Shown: positions 12,571 through 22,372 of the stretch, one piece after another
How the letters are laid out: every line of letters starts with the position of its first letter
How positions within the stretch are numbered: the first letter of the stretch is position 1
Assembly: GCA_947311845.1 (NCBI GenBank)
Contig: CAMZMU010000071.1
Location: 19,827,399-19,891,398, forward strand
DNA: 64,000 bases
Direction: 5' to 3'
DNA from: Poa pratensis
Taxonomy: Eukaryota; Streptophyta; Magnoliopsida; Poales; Poaceae
The notes under the pieces: model-generated
Databases searched by the model: none
Told to the model about the DNA's origin: nothing
The model's input: only the letters and a program-made list of their open reading frames with translations
Translations under genes and position numbers: made by a program

Positions 12571-13310
12571 CTGTTGTAGCCTCGAGCCACATCTACTCTT
12601 CGTTTCCTCGGCTCATAATCGAAACTGGGATGAGACCTCAGCGATGGATCGAGATCAAGTCCCATGAAAAGATGCGCCAGGGAGGGTGAGAGTCCTGTCC
12701 AGTTCGAACCTTATCACATCACGAGGCGCTGTCAATGAACTTGTTACTGCTCACCTCCGACTCTGAAGGCCATCGTGCCCTCCCGGATTGCCTGAGAGAT
12801 GCGCTGAACACGAGTGCGCTGGTGCACGACAGTCGATAGGCGGCGCTGGCAGGAGGAACCGAGAAAGCTATGTTGACAAGATCGCTTTAGGGTTAATATT
12901 ATATATAGAAACATGCATTGACGTTATTTGGGCCGATCGATAATCCACGAAAAATAGCAGATAATCCACATCCGCCGGATAACAACTATACCATATCCGG
13001 CACCATATCCGCCGTCCGCCAGACCGATATCCGTATCCAAATCCGTATCCACGGGATTCCTATAAATACATACCATATCCTAAAAATCGGATGCGAATGC
13101 GGATGAGGATTCGGTACGGAAATTATCCATACCATTTACAACCCTACTCTGTTGTAGCCTCGAGCCACATCTACTCTTTGTTTCCTGGACTCATAGTCGA
13201 ACTGGGATGAGACCTTAGCGACGGATCGCCATGAAAAGATGCGCCTGGGAGGGTTAGAGTCATGTCCGGTTCGAACCCTATCACATCACGAGGCGCTGTC
13301 ACTAAGTCAG
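12571..13310 (+). repeat. Pair of ~165-bp direct repeats with a ~410-bp spacer
   Basis: The copy at 12571-12737 recurs at 13147-13308 with about 85-90% identity, both opening CTCTGTTGTAGCCTCGAGCC and closing CATCACGAGGCGCTGTCA. Each unit could be read as TG...CA, so a tiny TRIM-type retroelement is possible. However, no primer-binding site follows the first copy and no clean target duplication is visible. The spacer holds a run of ATCCG/ATATCC motifs (12945-13110). A simple segmental duplication is equally likely. Confidence 0.55.
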
Positions 13311-13374
13311 AATTATTTGGGGTCGACGCTAGATATTCTATTGAGAACTTCAACGGGATGTTAATTTCTCTCCG

Positions 13375-13906
13375 GCAAGCAACGTGCATCCGTGTAGAAC
13401 TTGGGGCTCGTACGAACTGACATACTCCGTACATCGAACATGATCTAACGACGACCCTGCTTGGCACGTGCGCCTACCGCGGGATTTCGGTGTGCGCTTG
13501 CAGATATTATATCGCAGTCCATCTGATCAGATAACGCGTATATATGATATAATCGTGTCAATCTACACAGTTACCTATCGTTCTCTTCAGTCCACATAAT
13601 GCCATTTAACATCAACAAATTGGTCAATAATGGTAGGCTAGAAACGTACTTCTCCGGCTTCCCGGTCTCGAATCGACCTGTACACGCTTAATCCAGATAT
13701 ACTCAGCCACTAAGCTGTGGACTCGTGGTTAAGGCGGCGTATACTAGTCAACATTACGACCGAGTCAACCCTGAGTCCTCCATAAGCATAAGTACACCAT
13801 GCGCTAATCCAGTGCCCAGGACATCGAGTTGAAGCAGCAGAAGGGAAAGAAATCTCACCCACAAGAGGAACCTGCGTACGTGAGCGTGGCTAGGAAGAAG
13901 AAGAAG
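13375..13906 (+). promoter_or_regulatory. Upstream region of small-peptide gene, copy A
   Basis: This block (GCAACGTGCATC, AGAACTTGG, ACCGCGGG, CAGATATTATATCG, TCTACACAGTTAC, CAGCCACTAAGCTGTGGACTC) is shared with copy B (17610-18161) and copy C (20290-20390 plus 21905-22372). The duplicated unit therefore includes several hundred bp of promoter. A TATA-like CATAAGTACACC lies near 13787. Confidence 0.65.
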
Positions 13907-14146
13907 ATGAGACGCTTCTTGCCATCTTGCGCGATCCTCCTGGTGCTGCTATGCCTGGTGGCGAGCCTTGCAGAAGGGGCGCGCGGAGGTCGACCGTACA
14001 TCATCGGCACCGGCGAGGCCATAGGACGACGTTCCGGCAGTCCGCGTACCCTCAGCGGCGGCACCTGGGCGGCGTGCGTCGGCTCCTCCTTGTCGCGGCG
14101 GCCATGCTCTAGCTTACACTTTAGTTTATACGGCTCGACTTTGTAG
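13907..14146 (+). pseudogene. Small secreted peptide gene, copy A (C-terminus frameshifted)
   Basis: The product is closely related to copy C (22373-22588). It opens MRRFLPSCAILLVLLC followed by VASLAEG (signal peptide), then a Gly/Arg-rich segment with RPYI and the conserved SGSPRTLSGGTWAA. About 4 bp are missing after GGCTCCTCC compared with copy C. The hydrophobic tail GSSLLVAAAML is therefore lost and the frame runs into an unrelated SRRPCSSLHF-type end. If the tail is a membrane or GPI signal, this copy is non-functional or freely secreted. An in-frame upstream ATG at 13829 would add a Lys-rich leader; copy C has no equivalent, so I prefer 13907. Confidence 0.6.
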
Positions 14147-14216
14147 GAGATTTGGAAAAGTGTTTTTTTTTTGTCCTTTCTCCCAAGCACCACATACGGC
14201 TCGACTTTGTAGCTTA

Positions 14217-14592
14217 CACTGAATGCGCTGGTACGTGCTGTCGAGATAGCTACTGACATCGGTGCAATACGAGCCGTCTTTGAGACAGACTCTGAACTCC
14301 TAGCTTTAGCACTCAACAGGCGAGGCCAAGATTTCTCCCAATTAGCTGCATCGCTTGATGATTTGAAGATTCAGTTGCGATCCTGGTTTTCAAGTAGCGA
14401 GGTAGTTTCATATGCAGACGCTCTGCCAATAGAGCTGCCCATGAACTTGCCATTCTTGGCAAAAGTTGTAATGCCCAAGAGTTTTTAACTTTGGGAGTGG
14501 ATGTACCGGCCAATGTGGCCGGAGTTGTGTTGAGTGACTCACCCAAGTTATCGTAATAAAGCTTGTTGATTTCCTTTCCCCCCAAAAAAAAA
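14217..14592 (+). mobile_element. LINE 3' fragment with RNase H-like domain
   Basis: The plus strand encodes ALVRAVEIATDIGAIRAVFE then TDSELLALAL, the pattern of the RNase H-like (RVT_3) domain at the C-terminus of plant LINEs. It is followed by QLAASLDDLK and, after a frame change, an AAHELA-type end. It closes with TAATAAAGC and an A-run at about 14584. The fragment is severely 5'-truncated. TACGGCTCGACTTTGTAG occurs twice nearby (14137 and 14197). Confidence 0.65.
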
Positions 14593-14595
14593 GAA

Positions 14596-14962
14596 GTGCT
14601 CCTGGTGTTTAAGAAAAATCAAAAAAAATTACAAGTTTCAGAAAAATCTGAAAAAATACGGGATGTAGTTAATGGTGTATTCTACAAACGTGTAAAAAAT
14701 CAACTTCAAATACATTGTATTCTGAGCTACACAAAAATGACAAAATCTAATAAATTTAGAGATTGGAAAATAAGCATAATTAGATCCAAACTTTTATTAT
14801 TTTTGTGTACCTCAGAATATAAAGTATTTGAAGTTTAGTTTTGGCACGTTTGTAGAATACACGTATGGCTATGTTAGGGATTTTTTTTTCAGAATTTTAT
14901 GAAACTCGTAATATTGTTTTTAATTTTTTTGAAACGCCGAGATCATTGGTGCCCGGGAGCAC
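14596..14962. mobile_element. Foldback MITE, first of a pair
   Basis: The ends GTGCTCCTGGTG and TGGTGCCCGGGAGCAC are inverted. The similarity extends inward (AAAAATCAAAAA, AAGTTTCA, TTCTACAAACGTG / CACGTTTGTAGAA). The core contains CTACACAAAAATGACAAA and its inverted counterpart. It is noncoding, about 367 bp, and of the same family as 15086-15453. Confidence 0.65.
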
Positions 14963-15085
14963 GAAATCTCCACCGCTAGTTGTATGTATTTTCTTATGGT
15001 TCGCGATCTGTGCGTTGTTCTTTTGACTTGGGGACATCTGAATACTCTTGTTGATTTGTTTGTTGTTGTAAGTACATGGGATTTT

Positions 15086-15453
15086 GTGCTCCCGAGTTCC
15101 AGTGATCATCGTTCTTTAGAAAAACTCAAAAAAAAAATATAAGTTTTAGAAAAATTTGAAAAATATCCTAGATGTAGCCCATGATGTATTTCACAAACTT
15201 GCAAAAAATTAACTTCAAATACTTTATATTATGGGCTACACAAAAATGACAAAAGTGTGGATCCGAATATACATATTTTCAAATCAGATTTTGTCATTTT
15301 TGTGTAGGGCAGAATAAAATTTGAAGTTAGTTTTTTGCAGGCTTGTGGGACATATCATCGGGAACCTCCGGGATTTGTTTCACATTTTTTTGAAACTTAT
15401 AAATATTGTTTTTGATTTTTTTTTTAACCAGGTTCACTGGTTCTCAGGAGCAT
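15086..15453. mobile_element. Foldback MITE, second of a pair
   Basis: The ends GTGCTCCCGAGTTCCAGTGA and TTCACTGGTTCTCAGGAGCAT are inverted. The arms and the core CTACACAAAAATGACAAA match the element 124 bp upstream, in the same layout and length. Two insertions of one family, or a tandem duplication, are both possible. Confidence 0.65.
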
Positions 15454-16171
15454 AATACACTTTTCGGTATATACATAGGTAAATACTGATTAACCTCGTG
15501 CAATTTCGTTTGTCATCGTTTTCCGCGGCTCATCTTAAGCTTTGCCAAGTTTCAAACTCGAAACTGTGACGACATGGGAGGACCTAGACCCCGGGTTAGT
15601 CGAGTTGTAGCCCGGGTCAAGCCCAAGTACGTAAGGGCTACTTTGGCTGCAGGGGATCCTCGCCTATTCCCTAGGCCGAGAAACCATGGGCCCAATCGAC
15701 CCCAGAATTTTTGTAGACATGTTTGGACGCCCACGATGGGGGGGGGGGGTATCGTTCCCTTTCCGCGTCCCTTTCCTGGGAGAGATCTCCATGCCTCCAG
15801 GGTCGGGGAGGAATCCCCCAGCTCGCTCTGACGATCGGCACTCGACGACACGATGGTCAGCCCCAGGCTCCTCCGCCTGACGACCGCAAGGGACGCCTCC
15901 GCCAAAATTTCTGGATAATTTTGTGCCCGTGGCTTCCTCGTTTCCTCCGCCTCCCATCGCTACCAAATTGCTTGGCACGGTTTCCCCTATAAGGAGGAGG
16001 GGATCCCAGGTAGCGCTGAAAATTGTCGACATGGTGTTTAGTCCCTGTGTGTTTTACCCCCATACGACCAAACAAGCCCTAAGGGAGCCAGTATAGACTT
16101 TTCTGTTTAAAATAGTGCATTTCTGGCAGCTTAGCCCCCATCAAGACCACCGGGCTACAGCCCAACAACAA
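15454..16171. other. Repeat-derived region, no gene seen
   Basis: GC-rich stretch with a G-run (15737-15749). GACCAAACAAGCCC followed by TAA near 16067-16082 looks like the right end of a Harbinger/Tourist element, but I cannot find its left partner. The overlapping short ORFs at 15552-16075 lie on both strands and show no family features. Confidence 0.35.
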
Positions 16172-17140
16172 CCAGCGCTCAGTTCGCTTCGTGCAATCGA
16201 CGCAAATCCTATGTGGCACCCGTTAGCGCCCTTTAACACGCGCGCCGCCTGAAGAGATTCCCTCGCGAAGCGTTTTCTGGGCCGACCCATTATTTCCACG
16301 CGAAGCATTCAGTTCGTGGCGAGCGAAGGATCTGGCCTCCTTTTTTTCGTTTTTCCTGTTTCTGTTATTCGTTTTCGTTTTTCTTTTTTCGTTTTCTTTT
16401 TTCTTTTCTTATTATTTGTTCATTCTTTTTAAATTGTTTTTTGAAAATGGTTCCAAATTTGAAAATAGTTCATTTTTGAAATGGTTTCAAATTTGAAAAT
16501 GGTTCCAAATTTAAAAATGGTTTCAAAATTGGACAATGTTTATTTTTGAAAATGGTTCCATTTTGAAAATAGCTCCAAATTTTAAAATGGTTCCATTTTG
16601 AAAATGGTTCCAAATTTAAAGATGGTTCCAAATTTTAAAATTGTTCATTTTTAAAATGGTTCCAAACTTAAAAATTTGTTCCAAAAGTTTAAAATTGTTC
16701 ATTTTTTAAAATGGTCCCATTTTGAAAATGGTTCCAAATTTAAAATTGTTTATTTTTCAAAATGGTTCCATTTTGTAAATGGATCCAAATTTAAAAAGGT
16801 TCCAAAATTCAAAATTTGTTCATATTCAAAAATTGTTCAAATTTGTAATTTGTTCATTTTAAAAAATGTTCAAATTTAAAATTTTGTTCAAATCCAAAAT
16901 TTGTTCATATTCGAAAATTGTTCAATTCGAATGTTGTTTATATTTAAAAATTGTTTATATTTTAAAATGTTTCAGGAAAGCAAGAAACAATTTTTTAGAG
17001 CGGATGGAATGATCGATTGAAGGAAACGGTCAAAGCAGCGAGCGGAAAGGTTTTCTGCTCGCGTGGAAAAGTGGGCCGGCCCACGTAAGAAACCATGTAG
17101 GCGGCGCGGGTCATAATATTCGCTAACGAGCGCCGCAAAG
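16172..17140. mobile_element. TIR element with AT-rich minisatellite-like core
   Basis: The outer ~110 bp on each side are imperfect inverted repeats: left GTTAGCGCCC...GCGCGCCGCCT...CTGGGCCGACCCA...TTTCCACGCGA; the right reverse complement has GTTAGCGAAT...CGCGCCGCCT...GTGGGCCGGCCCA...TTTCCACGCGA. Between 16430 and 16980 lie dozens of degenerate copies of AAAATGGTTCCAAATTTG and TTTGTTCAAATTTAAAA. There is no transposase. The long TIRs suggest a Mutator-like or foldback origin; no target duplication was identified. Confidence 0.5.
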
Positions 17141-17609
17141 GAGCTCCCTCGCGTTCGATCTGGAGACCATGCCGAGTCGCCGCCCCCTTCGGCAGTTTTG
17201 CTCCGCCTCTTCGCCTCGTAGAAGCCCTTGTAGTCGGTGCTCAATTCTATCAAAGAAAAGATGGCTCTATCAGATGTGCTATATATAGAGATAGAAATGT
17301 TTGCAGCCGTTGAAGATGGTGTCATTCTGAAGAGATCCATGGTTACAAACTTACAATAACCGTAAATGCCAATTACCCAAGAGGCCAAGACTATTGTTAG
17401 ATCTTAGTGGTATGTTTTTTATGACTTTACTCTTCATAACATCTTTCATACCCATTTGTAATAACATATATACTACTTTACATGCAGGTGCCAACAATGC
17501 TTTTCAAATCTCAACTCTAAAGTGCTCATGATGATATAGTGTGGTGGATCGTACCTTCCCTTGGTAATTGGTTTTTGTCTAGCAAGAATGCCATTTCCCC
17601 ACGTTCTTT
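17141..17609. other. Intergenic, no gene seen
   Basis: Mixed sequence without recognisable coding or repeat structure. Confidence 0.35.
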
Positions 17610-18161
17610 TATTTTTTGAAGTTCAACGTGCATCGGTGTTGAACTTGGGGGTTTGCACGAACTTACATAAGTCGGCAAGTCATACAAACTATTACCAACA
17701 TGATATAAGGACGAACATATTTGGGCGCGCGTACCGCGGGTTTCGCTGTCAAGAAACCTGGAGCGTATACTATTAGCCAAATGTGTGTTTTTTTTTCTTG
17801 GTAATAAGATTCTCATTGATAAATAAAAGACGAGTGCTAGCAGATATTATATCGTAGTCCCTCTCTGATCGGATAACACCCATATGATTGCGTCAATCTA
17901 CACAGTTACGACTCATTCTCCTCAATCCACGGAAGACTATTTAACATCAATGAAAATCAATAATGATAGGCTAACAACTACTCCATCCAACTTGTACACG
18001 CTTTCAGATATAAAATGCTACCCAGCCACTAAGCTGTGGACTCGTGGTCGACGTTGCGTATACTACTAGTCAAAATCATGGCCGGGCCAACGGTGGATCC
18101 TGGATAAATACACAAGGCTCTCAGGCAGCTGCCCACGGCATCGATTTGGAGCGGTAGATAA
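17610..18161 (+). repeat. Small-peptide gene copy B: promoter remnant only
   Basis: It matches the upstream regions of copies A and C over more than 400 bp (AACGTGCATCGGTGTTGAAC, CAGATATTATATCGTAGTCC, TCTACACAGTTACGA, AGATATAAAATGCTACCC, GGATCCTGGATAAATACAC). The match stops at GGAGCGGTAG, where the Harbinger-like element at 18162 begins. No coding part is found beyond that element, so this copy lacks its ORF. One small host-sequence match (CAGAAGG) follows the element. Confidence 0.7.
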
Positions 18162-19089
18162 GAGCATCTCCACTCGTGGCGCAAACCCAGGATGGAAAAA
18201 GACACGTTTTGGAGGCCAAAACTTTTGCGCTGGCTGAAAACAGGATCCTGGGGAGGTGACTTTCCCAGCCGCATGCCCACCCCAACACGGGAAGATGAAG
18301 AAACTGGCGCCAACTCCGGCCACGGAGGCAAAGGCAGAGCCAAGCACCCCGAAGGTGAAGCCGGAGAAGCTGGGCCGCGACGGAGGGCGGCATCGCGAGC
18401 TGGGCCGCGCCGGAGAGCGGTGCCGGGAGGGCGGCACGAGCTGGCCATGCGGAGGTGCTGGCGGCGCCGGAGGGCGGCACGAGCCGGGCACGGGGTGGAC
18501 GGCCGGCACGAGGAGAGGCGCGAACCGGACGCGGGTTGGACGCGAGCTCCTTGCCGGCGCGCAGGCACGCGCAGCGGAGAACCAAGGCGGCGAGGTCGAA
18601 GCTGCAACCGGAGGAGAGGCGCGAGGTCGAAGCTGCAGCCGGACACCCCGGGGCTGACGTCGGCCGCGGCCTGGGATTGGAGCGAGTTCCATCTCTTCCA
18701 CCCGCCTCCATCTCGCGGAGGGGCGGCCACGGCAAGCTCCATCTCGCGGAGCTCCACCTCCGGCGGGAGCTCGAGGGGGAAGAGGGGAGTGCTCGAGGGG
18801 AAAAGGGAGTGCAGTGGAGCTCGGCGGCCGGCGGTGGCTAGCAAGGAAGGAGAGAGGAAAGTGGGAAGGAGAGAGAAAAGTGGGAAAGGAGAGAGGAGAG
18901 AGGAAAGTGGGCGGTACGTGGCGGCAGTTAACTGGGCAATCGTTGCCTTTTGCCCCCTAGGCCGAACCCAGCGAGTTGGGTTCGCTTTGGGTGCGCCGGT
19001 GCTAAAAGTGCGCTAAACGGCGCTATTTAAGATCCTGGGGGTTGACTGGGAGATTTTGGCGCTATTTGGCCCAAATAGTGGCCTCGCCC
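18162..19089. mobile_element. Harbinger-like element with GC-rich interior
   Basis: The left end GAGCATCTCCACTCGTGGCG follows TAA. The right end reads GGCCTCGCCC then TAG, and its complement (GGGCGAGGCCACT) matches the left end only partly. The interior (18290-18880) is very GC-rich and purine-rich, and its ORFs on both strands have no recognised domain. The element disrupts copy B of the small-peptide locus. The weak right TIR lowers confidence. Confidence 0.5.
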
Positions 19090-20131
19090 TAGCAGAAGGT
19101 CGTGAGTTCGATTCCAAGCAGAGAAATTGTATTTTTGTCCGGTTTTTTGCTGTTTCGACTGGTGCCTATTAAAAAACCGGCCAGGTCGTCGATTCCGGTT
19201 TTTCCCGGTCGGACCGCCGGTCCGGTCCGGTTTTTAAAACTAGAGCAGTAGTAGTAGTAGATCTAGGTTAAATTTCGCCTTCGGGTGAATGGCGTTATGT
19301 CGTGCTCTATAAGCTTTCGTGGGCTGCTCGTGAGCATCGCCAAATGCTAGTCACCGTGCTTCCTTGGTGGCTCTCCATGGTGAAGGTAAGGGAGGCACGG
19401 ATCTAGCAATAGCTTAGTCAATAAGCTTTTCTATTGCTTCCACTCGATATGCGTTCTTGTGTTGCTTCTTCTTCTGGCCAACCTTGGTGGTGAGGGAGGA
19501 GAATTTTTGATGTGGTTGCCGGTGGATCTTGAGGCTAGTGGGGACGAGGCCCTTTCATGTGCTTCTGAGGTGGGAGGCGATAGAGTGTGATTGATCAGAT
19601 GCGGCCTCCCCCAATACGAGTTGCCATAGGTTGCATGTTCTCTTCCTCTAGTTTTTCTTCGTTGCTCCTCCTTTTAGTTGGCTGTGGCGATGAAGAGAAG
19701 GAGCTGAGCGACGCGGTGGCATGCGAGGATGGACGAGATTGGGCTTCGATGAAGTTGCATCCTGCAGAAAATCATATGGTGGCCGCCGCCTGCCACCGTG
19801 ATCTTTGGCCTACAAAGTGGGCCAGTTCAGCCTCCCATATGGAGGCCCTTCTTTGGAGCGTCGTTAGTTCTCAACGTCCCTTCCGCCCCAAGTGCCTTTG
19901 TCCCCCTGCGGCCGCCAGGGCAGTTGGCGATGGGGATCGAGCTACCGTGGTGCATGTCAAGGACCGGATTGCATCAGGGTCCTCTGTGTTAGTTTTCAGA
20001 ACTATGTTGTAAATTTTGATCTTTTGGAATCCTATTTGCAAATTTGTAACCATCTAATATGAATGTAGCACCTCCTGGGATTTTCGAGGCCCTCCCCTTG
20101 CAAATTGAAACTAATTTGCTCGACAAAAATA
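19090..20131. other. Repeat-like region without identifiable gene
   Basis: Contains CCGGTTTTT / CCGGTCCGG inverted motifs (19135-19235) and a (TAG)n run near 19245. From 19260 to 20090 the sequence resembles retroelement 3' UTRs seen in cereals, but I found no domain. The ORF at 19587-20012 is unrecognised. Confidence 0.35.
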
Positions 20132-20225
20132 CTCCCTCTGATCCGTTTTAAATGTCGTGGGAAAACAACCGAGGCAGGTATAACTCATAGTATTACTTGC
20201 GACAGTTTTTTAAGATCAGAGGGAG
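20132..20225. mobile_element. Stowaway MITE (94 bp)
   Basis: It starts CTCCCTCTGATCCGTTTTAA and ends AAGATCAGAGGGAG, flanked on both sides by TA. The inverted ends and TA duplication are diagnostic of Tc1/mariner-type Stowaway MITEs. Confidence 0.85.
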
Positions 20226-20289
20226 TAGCTTTTTAGTTTCTGCTAAACACATAAACTTGGTTGGCAATGGTATAACTAATCTTGCTTAG

Positions 20290-20396
20290 CACCCAAACTA
20301 TATCTATGCAGAACTTGGGGGTTTTGTACGAACTTACAAAAGTTGACAAATGTATTTGGCAGTGCCGGTTTCGCTGTGAAGAAACCTGGGGCATAG
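20290..20396 (+). repeat. Distal promoter block of small-peptide gene copy C
   Basis: TATGCAGAACTTGGGGGTTT...TACGAACTTACA...GGTTTCGCTGTGAAGAAACC matches 17620-17755 (copy B) and 13380-13480 (copy A). It is separated from the rest of the copy C promoter by the Harbinger-like insertion at 20397-21892. Confidence 0.6.
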
Positions 20397-20733
20397 GGGC
20401 ATGTACAATGGGGTGACGTCAGCCTTCTCTTAGCATTGCCACATAGAATATTTGTCTAGTTGGAGGAGAGAGAATAAGAAAAGGGGAGTCTGCCTTCCCT
20501 TAGTTAGGGGCAAGGCAGGGGCAAGGCAGCCGTGCGAGACGGACGCGCCGCTCGGACGTCGGCGCAGCCGTGCGAGGCGTCGATGCGGGCGCAGCAGCGG
20601 CATGGCAGGGGCGAGGTAGGGCGCCGCCGGTCGACCGGGACGAGCACGGGCACGCCGGCCGGGAGCGGCGACGTGCGGGGAGGTGCCTGCCAAGGCCAGG
20701 GCGCTCCATGGAGAGCCGGCTCGCGCCCTCGCA

Positions 20734-20880
20734 ATGGCCGCGCTCGCGGAGGTCGACCTTGCCTGGCCAGAGCCGCCCATGCACATGCCATGGCCGCGCT
20801 CGCGGAGGTTGTCCTTGCCTGGCCAGAGCCGCCCGCGCCCACGCCATGGCCGCGCTCATGGAGGTCGCCCGTGGCGCCCT
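20734..20880 (+). repeat. 56-bp tandem repeat (about 2.6 units)
   Basis: Units start at 20734, 20790 and 20846 with ATGGCCGCGCTCGCGGAGGT and share TTGCCTGGCCAGAGCCGCCC. The period is 56 bp, not a multiple of three, so it does not suggest a repeated protein domain. Confidence 0.75.
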
Positions 20881-21002
20881 CGACGACGGGCTCACCTGCG
20901 AGGTCCCAGAACGCCGTGGAGGCCGAGGCAGTGGCGGCGGTCCCTCTCCTTCCCGAGCGCCGGCGACCGCGAGGCAGTGGCGGCGGTCGCCGGCCGGCCG
21001 GG

Positions 21003-21145
21003 CATGCTAGCTAGCCAGCTGCTGCGGCTCGTGCGTGCGTGTCCGCTCGCCCGTCGGGCCTGCTAGCTAGCTAGCTACGGCGCGTGCGTGGTGTCGCTCG
21101 CCGGTCGGGCTAGCTAGCTAGCTAGCTACGGCGCGTGCGTGTGCG
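21003..21145 (+). repeat. GCTA-rich ~55-bp tandem repeat
   Basis: TCGGGC(CT)GCTAGCTAGCTAGC...TACGGCGCGTGCGTG is repeated at 21054 and about 21105, with a partial earlier unit. Runs of GCTA occur at each junction. Confidence 0.65.
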
Positions 21146-21904
21146 TGTGCGGACGCGGCGGGGCGCCAACTACGGCGGACTCGACACCGCCACCATGGCG
21201 GCCGCCTTCGTGATGATGAACGCCCAGGACGCCGCCGGAGTGGAGAAGCCGGGGGCGACCGAGGCCACGCCATCCGACGTGCGGGCTGCGCGGGAAGACG
21301 AGGATGGGGCGTCCGAGCAGGAGGGAGGCGGCGCGCGAGGGATGCGGAGGCGGTGGCGAGGGAGGGGCGGCCGGCGGCGGCGAAGGAGGGCAGGAGGTCT
21401 GGCGGTGGTGGTCGTGTGGCGGCTGTATCCAACGTGTTCGGGTGCTGACTGTTGAGGCAGCTTTGACTTTTTTTCTTTTCTTTTTTTTCTTTTTCTTACC
21501 TGACCGGTGGACCGCATCTTCAGAATTCCTGTTAAGAGAACTAATCTAGAGAATCAGTGCAACTTGTCACAAGACTGCCTCAATGTGCGGTGGTTTCTGT
21601 CACTTGCCTCAAAAACGGTTGTTTCTGTCGCTTATGCCCCAAATGTGGTGGTTTTGCGTCATTTTCTCTTAACTAGGAGATCATCTATTACAAAATAAGA
21701 GAAGGCTAATTTCACCATTATATCATTTGTCTTCTCTTAGAAATATAATTTCTTACTAAAATATAATTAATTATCATTTATTGTTAGGGATGGCAATAAG
21801 AGATAATGCATTGTACAACTTATAATTTTACCTTCTCTAAATGATGTGGATGGCTAAGAAAAGAAACGTCTTCTCTACCATTGTAAATGCCCTAATCAAA
21901 AGTG

Positions 21905-22372
21905 TCCCTAAACCTGATCGGATAACGTCTATATGATCATGTCAATCTACACAGTTACGAATCGTTCTCTTCAATCCACGGAAGACCATTTTTCATCAAT
22001 AAATTGATGGATAACGACAGGCTAACAAGTTGTTAGTAACAACTACAACTTCTCATCCATCGCGTAGAAACATACTCCGTACTACTTGTCCGACTTCTCA
22101 AATCGACCTGCACACGCTTTCAGATATAAAATGCTACCCAGCCGCTAAGCTGTGGACTCTGTGGTCGACGTGGCGTAGACTAGTCAACACCATAGCCGGG
22201 TCAACGCTGGATCCTGCATTCCTGCTTGCATAAATACACCCTGAGCCCAGCCAGCTGCCCACGACATCGAGTTGGAGCAGCAGCTAGCTAAACAGAGGGA
22301 AGAAATTTCATCCAGGAGGAATCTGCGTGAGCGTGCTAGCCTTGGACCTGGGAGATCACTAGGAGGAAGAAG
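21905..22372 (+). promoter_or_regulatory. Proximal promoter and leader of small-peptide gene copy C
   Basis: Shared with copies A and B: GATCGGATAACG, TCTACACAGTTACGA, TCGACCTGCACACGCTTTCA, GATATAAAATGCTACCCAGC, CTAAGCTGTGGACTC and GGGTCAACGCTGGATCCTG. A TATA-like CATAAATACACC sits at about 22229-22240. The leader ends with AAGAAGATGAGACG, identical in context to copy A. Conservation of several hundred bp across copies fits duplication of the whole promoter. Confidence 0.6.
22229..22238 (+). promoter_or_regulatory. TATA box of small-peptide gene copy C
   Basis: CATAAATACA lies about 135 bp upstream of the ATG at 22373. The same box appears as GGATAAATACAC in copy B and CATAAGTACACC in copy A. 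Confidence 0.5.

Larger units (their letters stand above)
20397..21892. mobile_element. Harbinger-like element with GC-rich tandem-repeat cargo
   Basis: Left end GGGCATGTACAATGG after TAG; right end CCATTGTAAATGCCC before TAA. Sub-terminal sequences (CTTCTCTTAG, GGAGGAGAGAGAATAAG, ATAATGCATTGTACA) match the short MITE at 34834-35425, so this is a long member of the same family. The middle (20520-21460) is GC-rich with internal tandem repeats and many chance ORFs, none with a recognisable transposase. It inserted into the promoter of small-peptide copy C. The cargo may be a captured gene fragment, but I cannot name it. Confidence 0.65.

Noticed and set aside
12940..13110. ATCCG/ATATCC motif run as a telomere-like or CENH3-associated satellite
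   Set aside because: Too short and irregular; probably part of a MITE interior or local repeat.
16676..16879. 67-aa ORF with repeated KFKIV/NGSKF motifs
   Set aside because: Translation of the AT-rich minisatellite core of a TIR element; periodicity is at the DNA level.
18029..19016. Long overlapping ORFs of up to 274 aa on both strands
   Set aside because: Located in the GC-rich interior of a Harbinger-like element; low-complexity Arg/Ala/Gly composition, no conserved motif in any frame.
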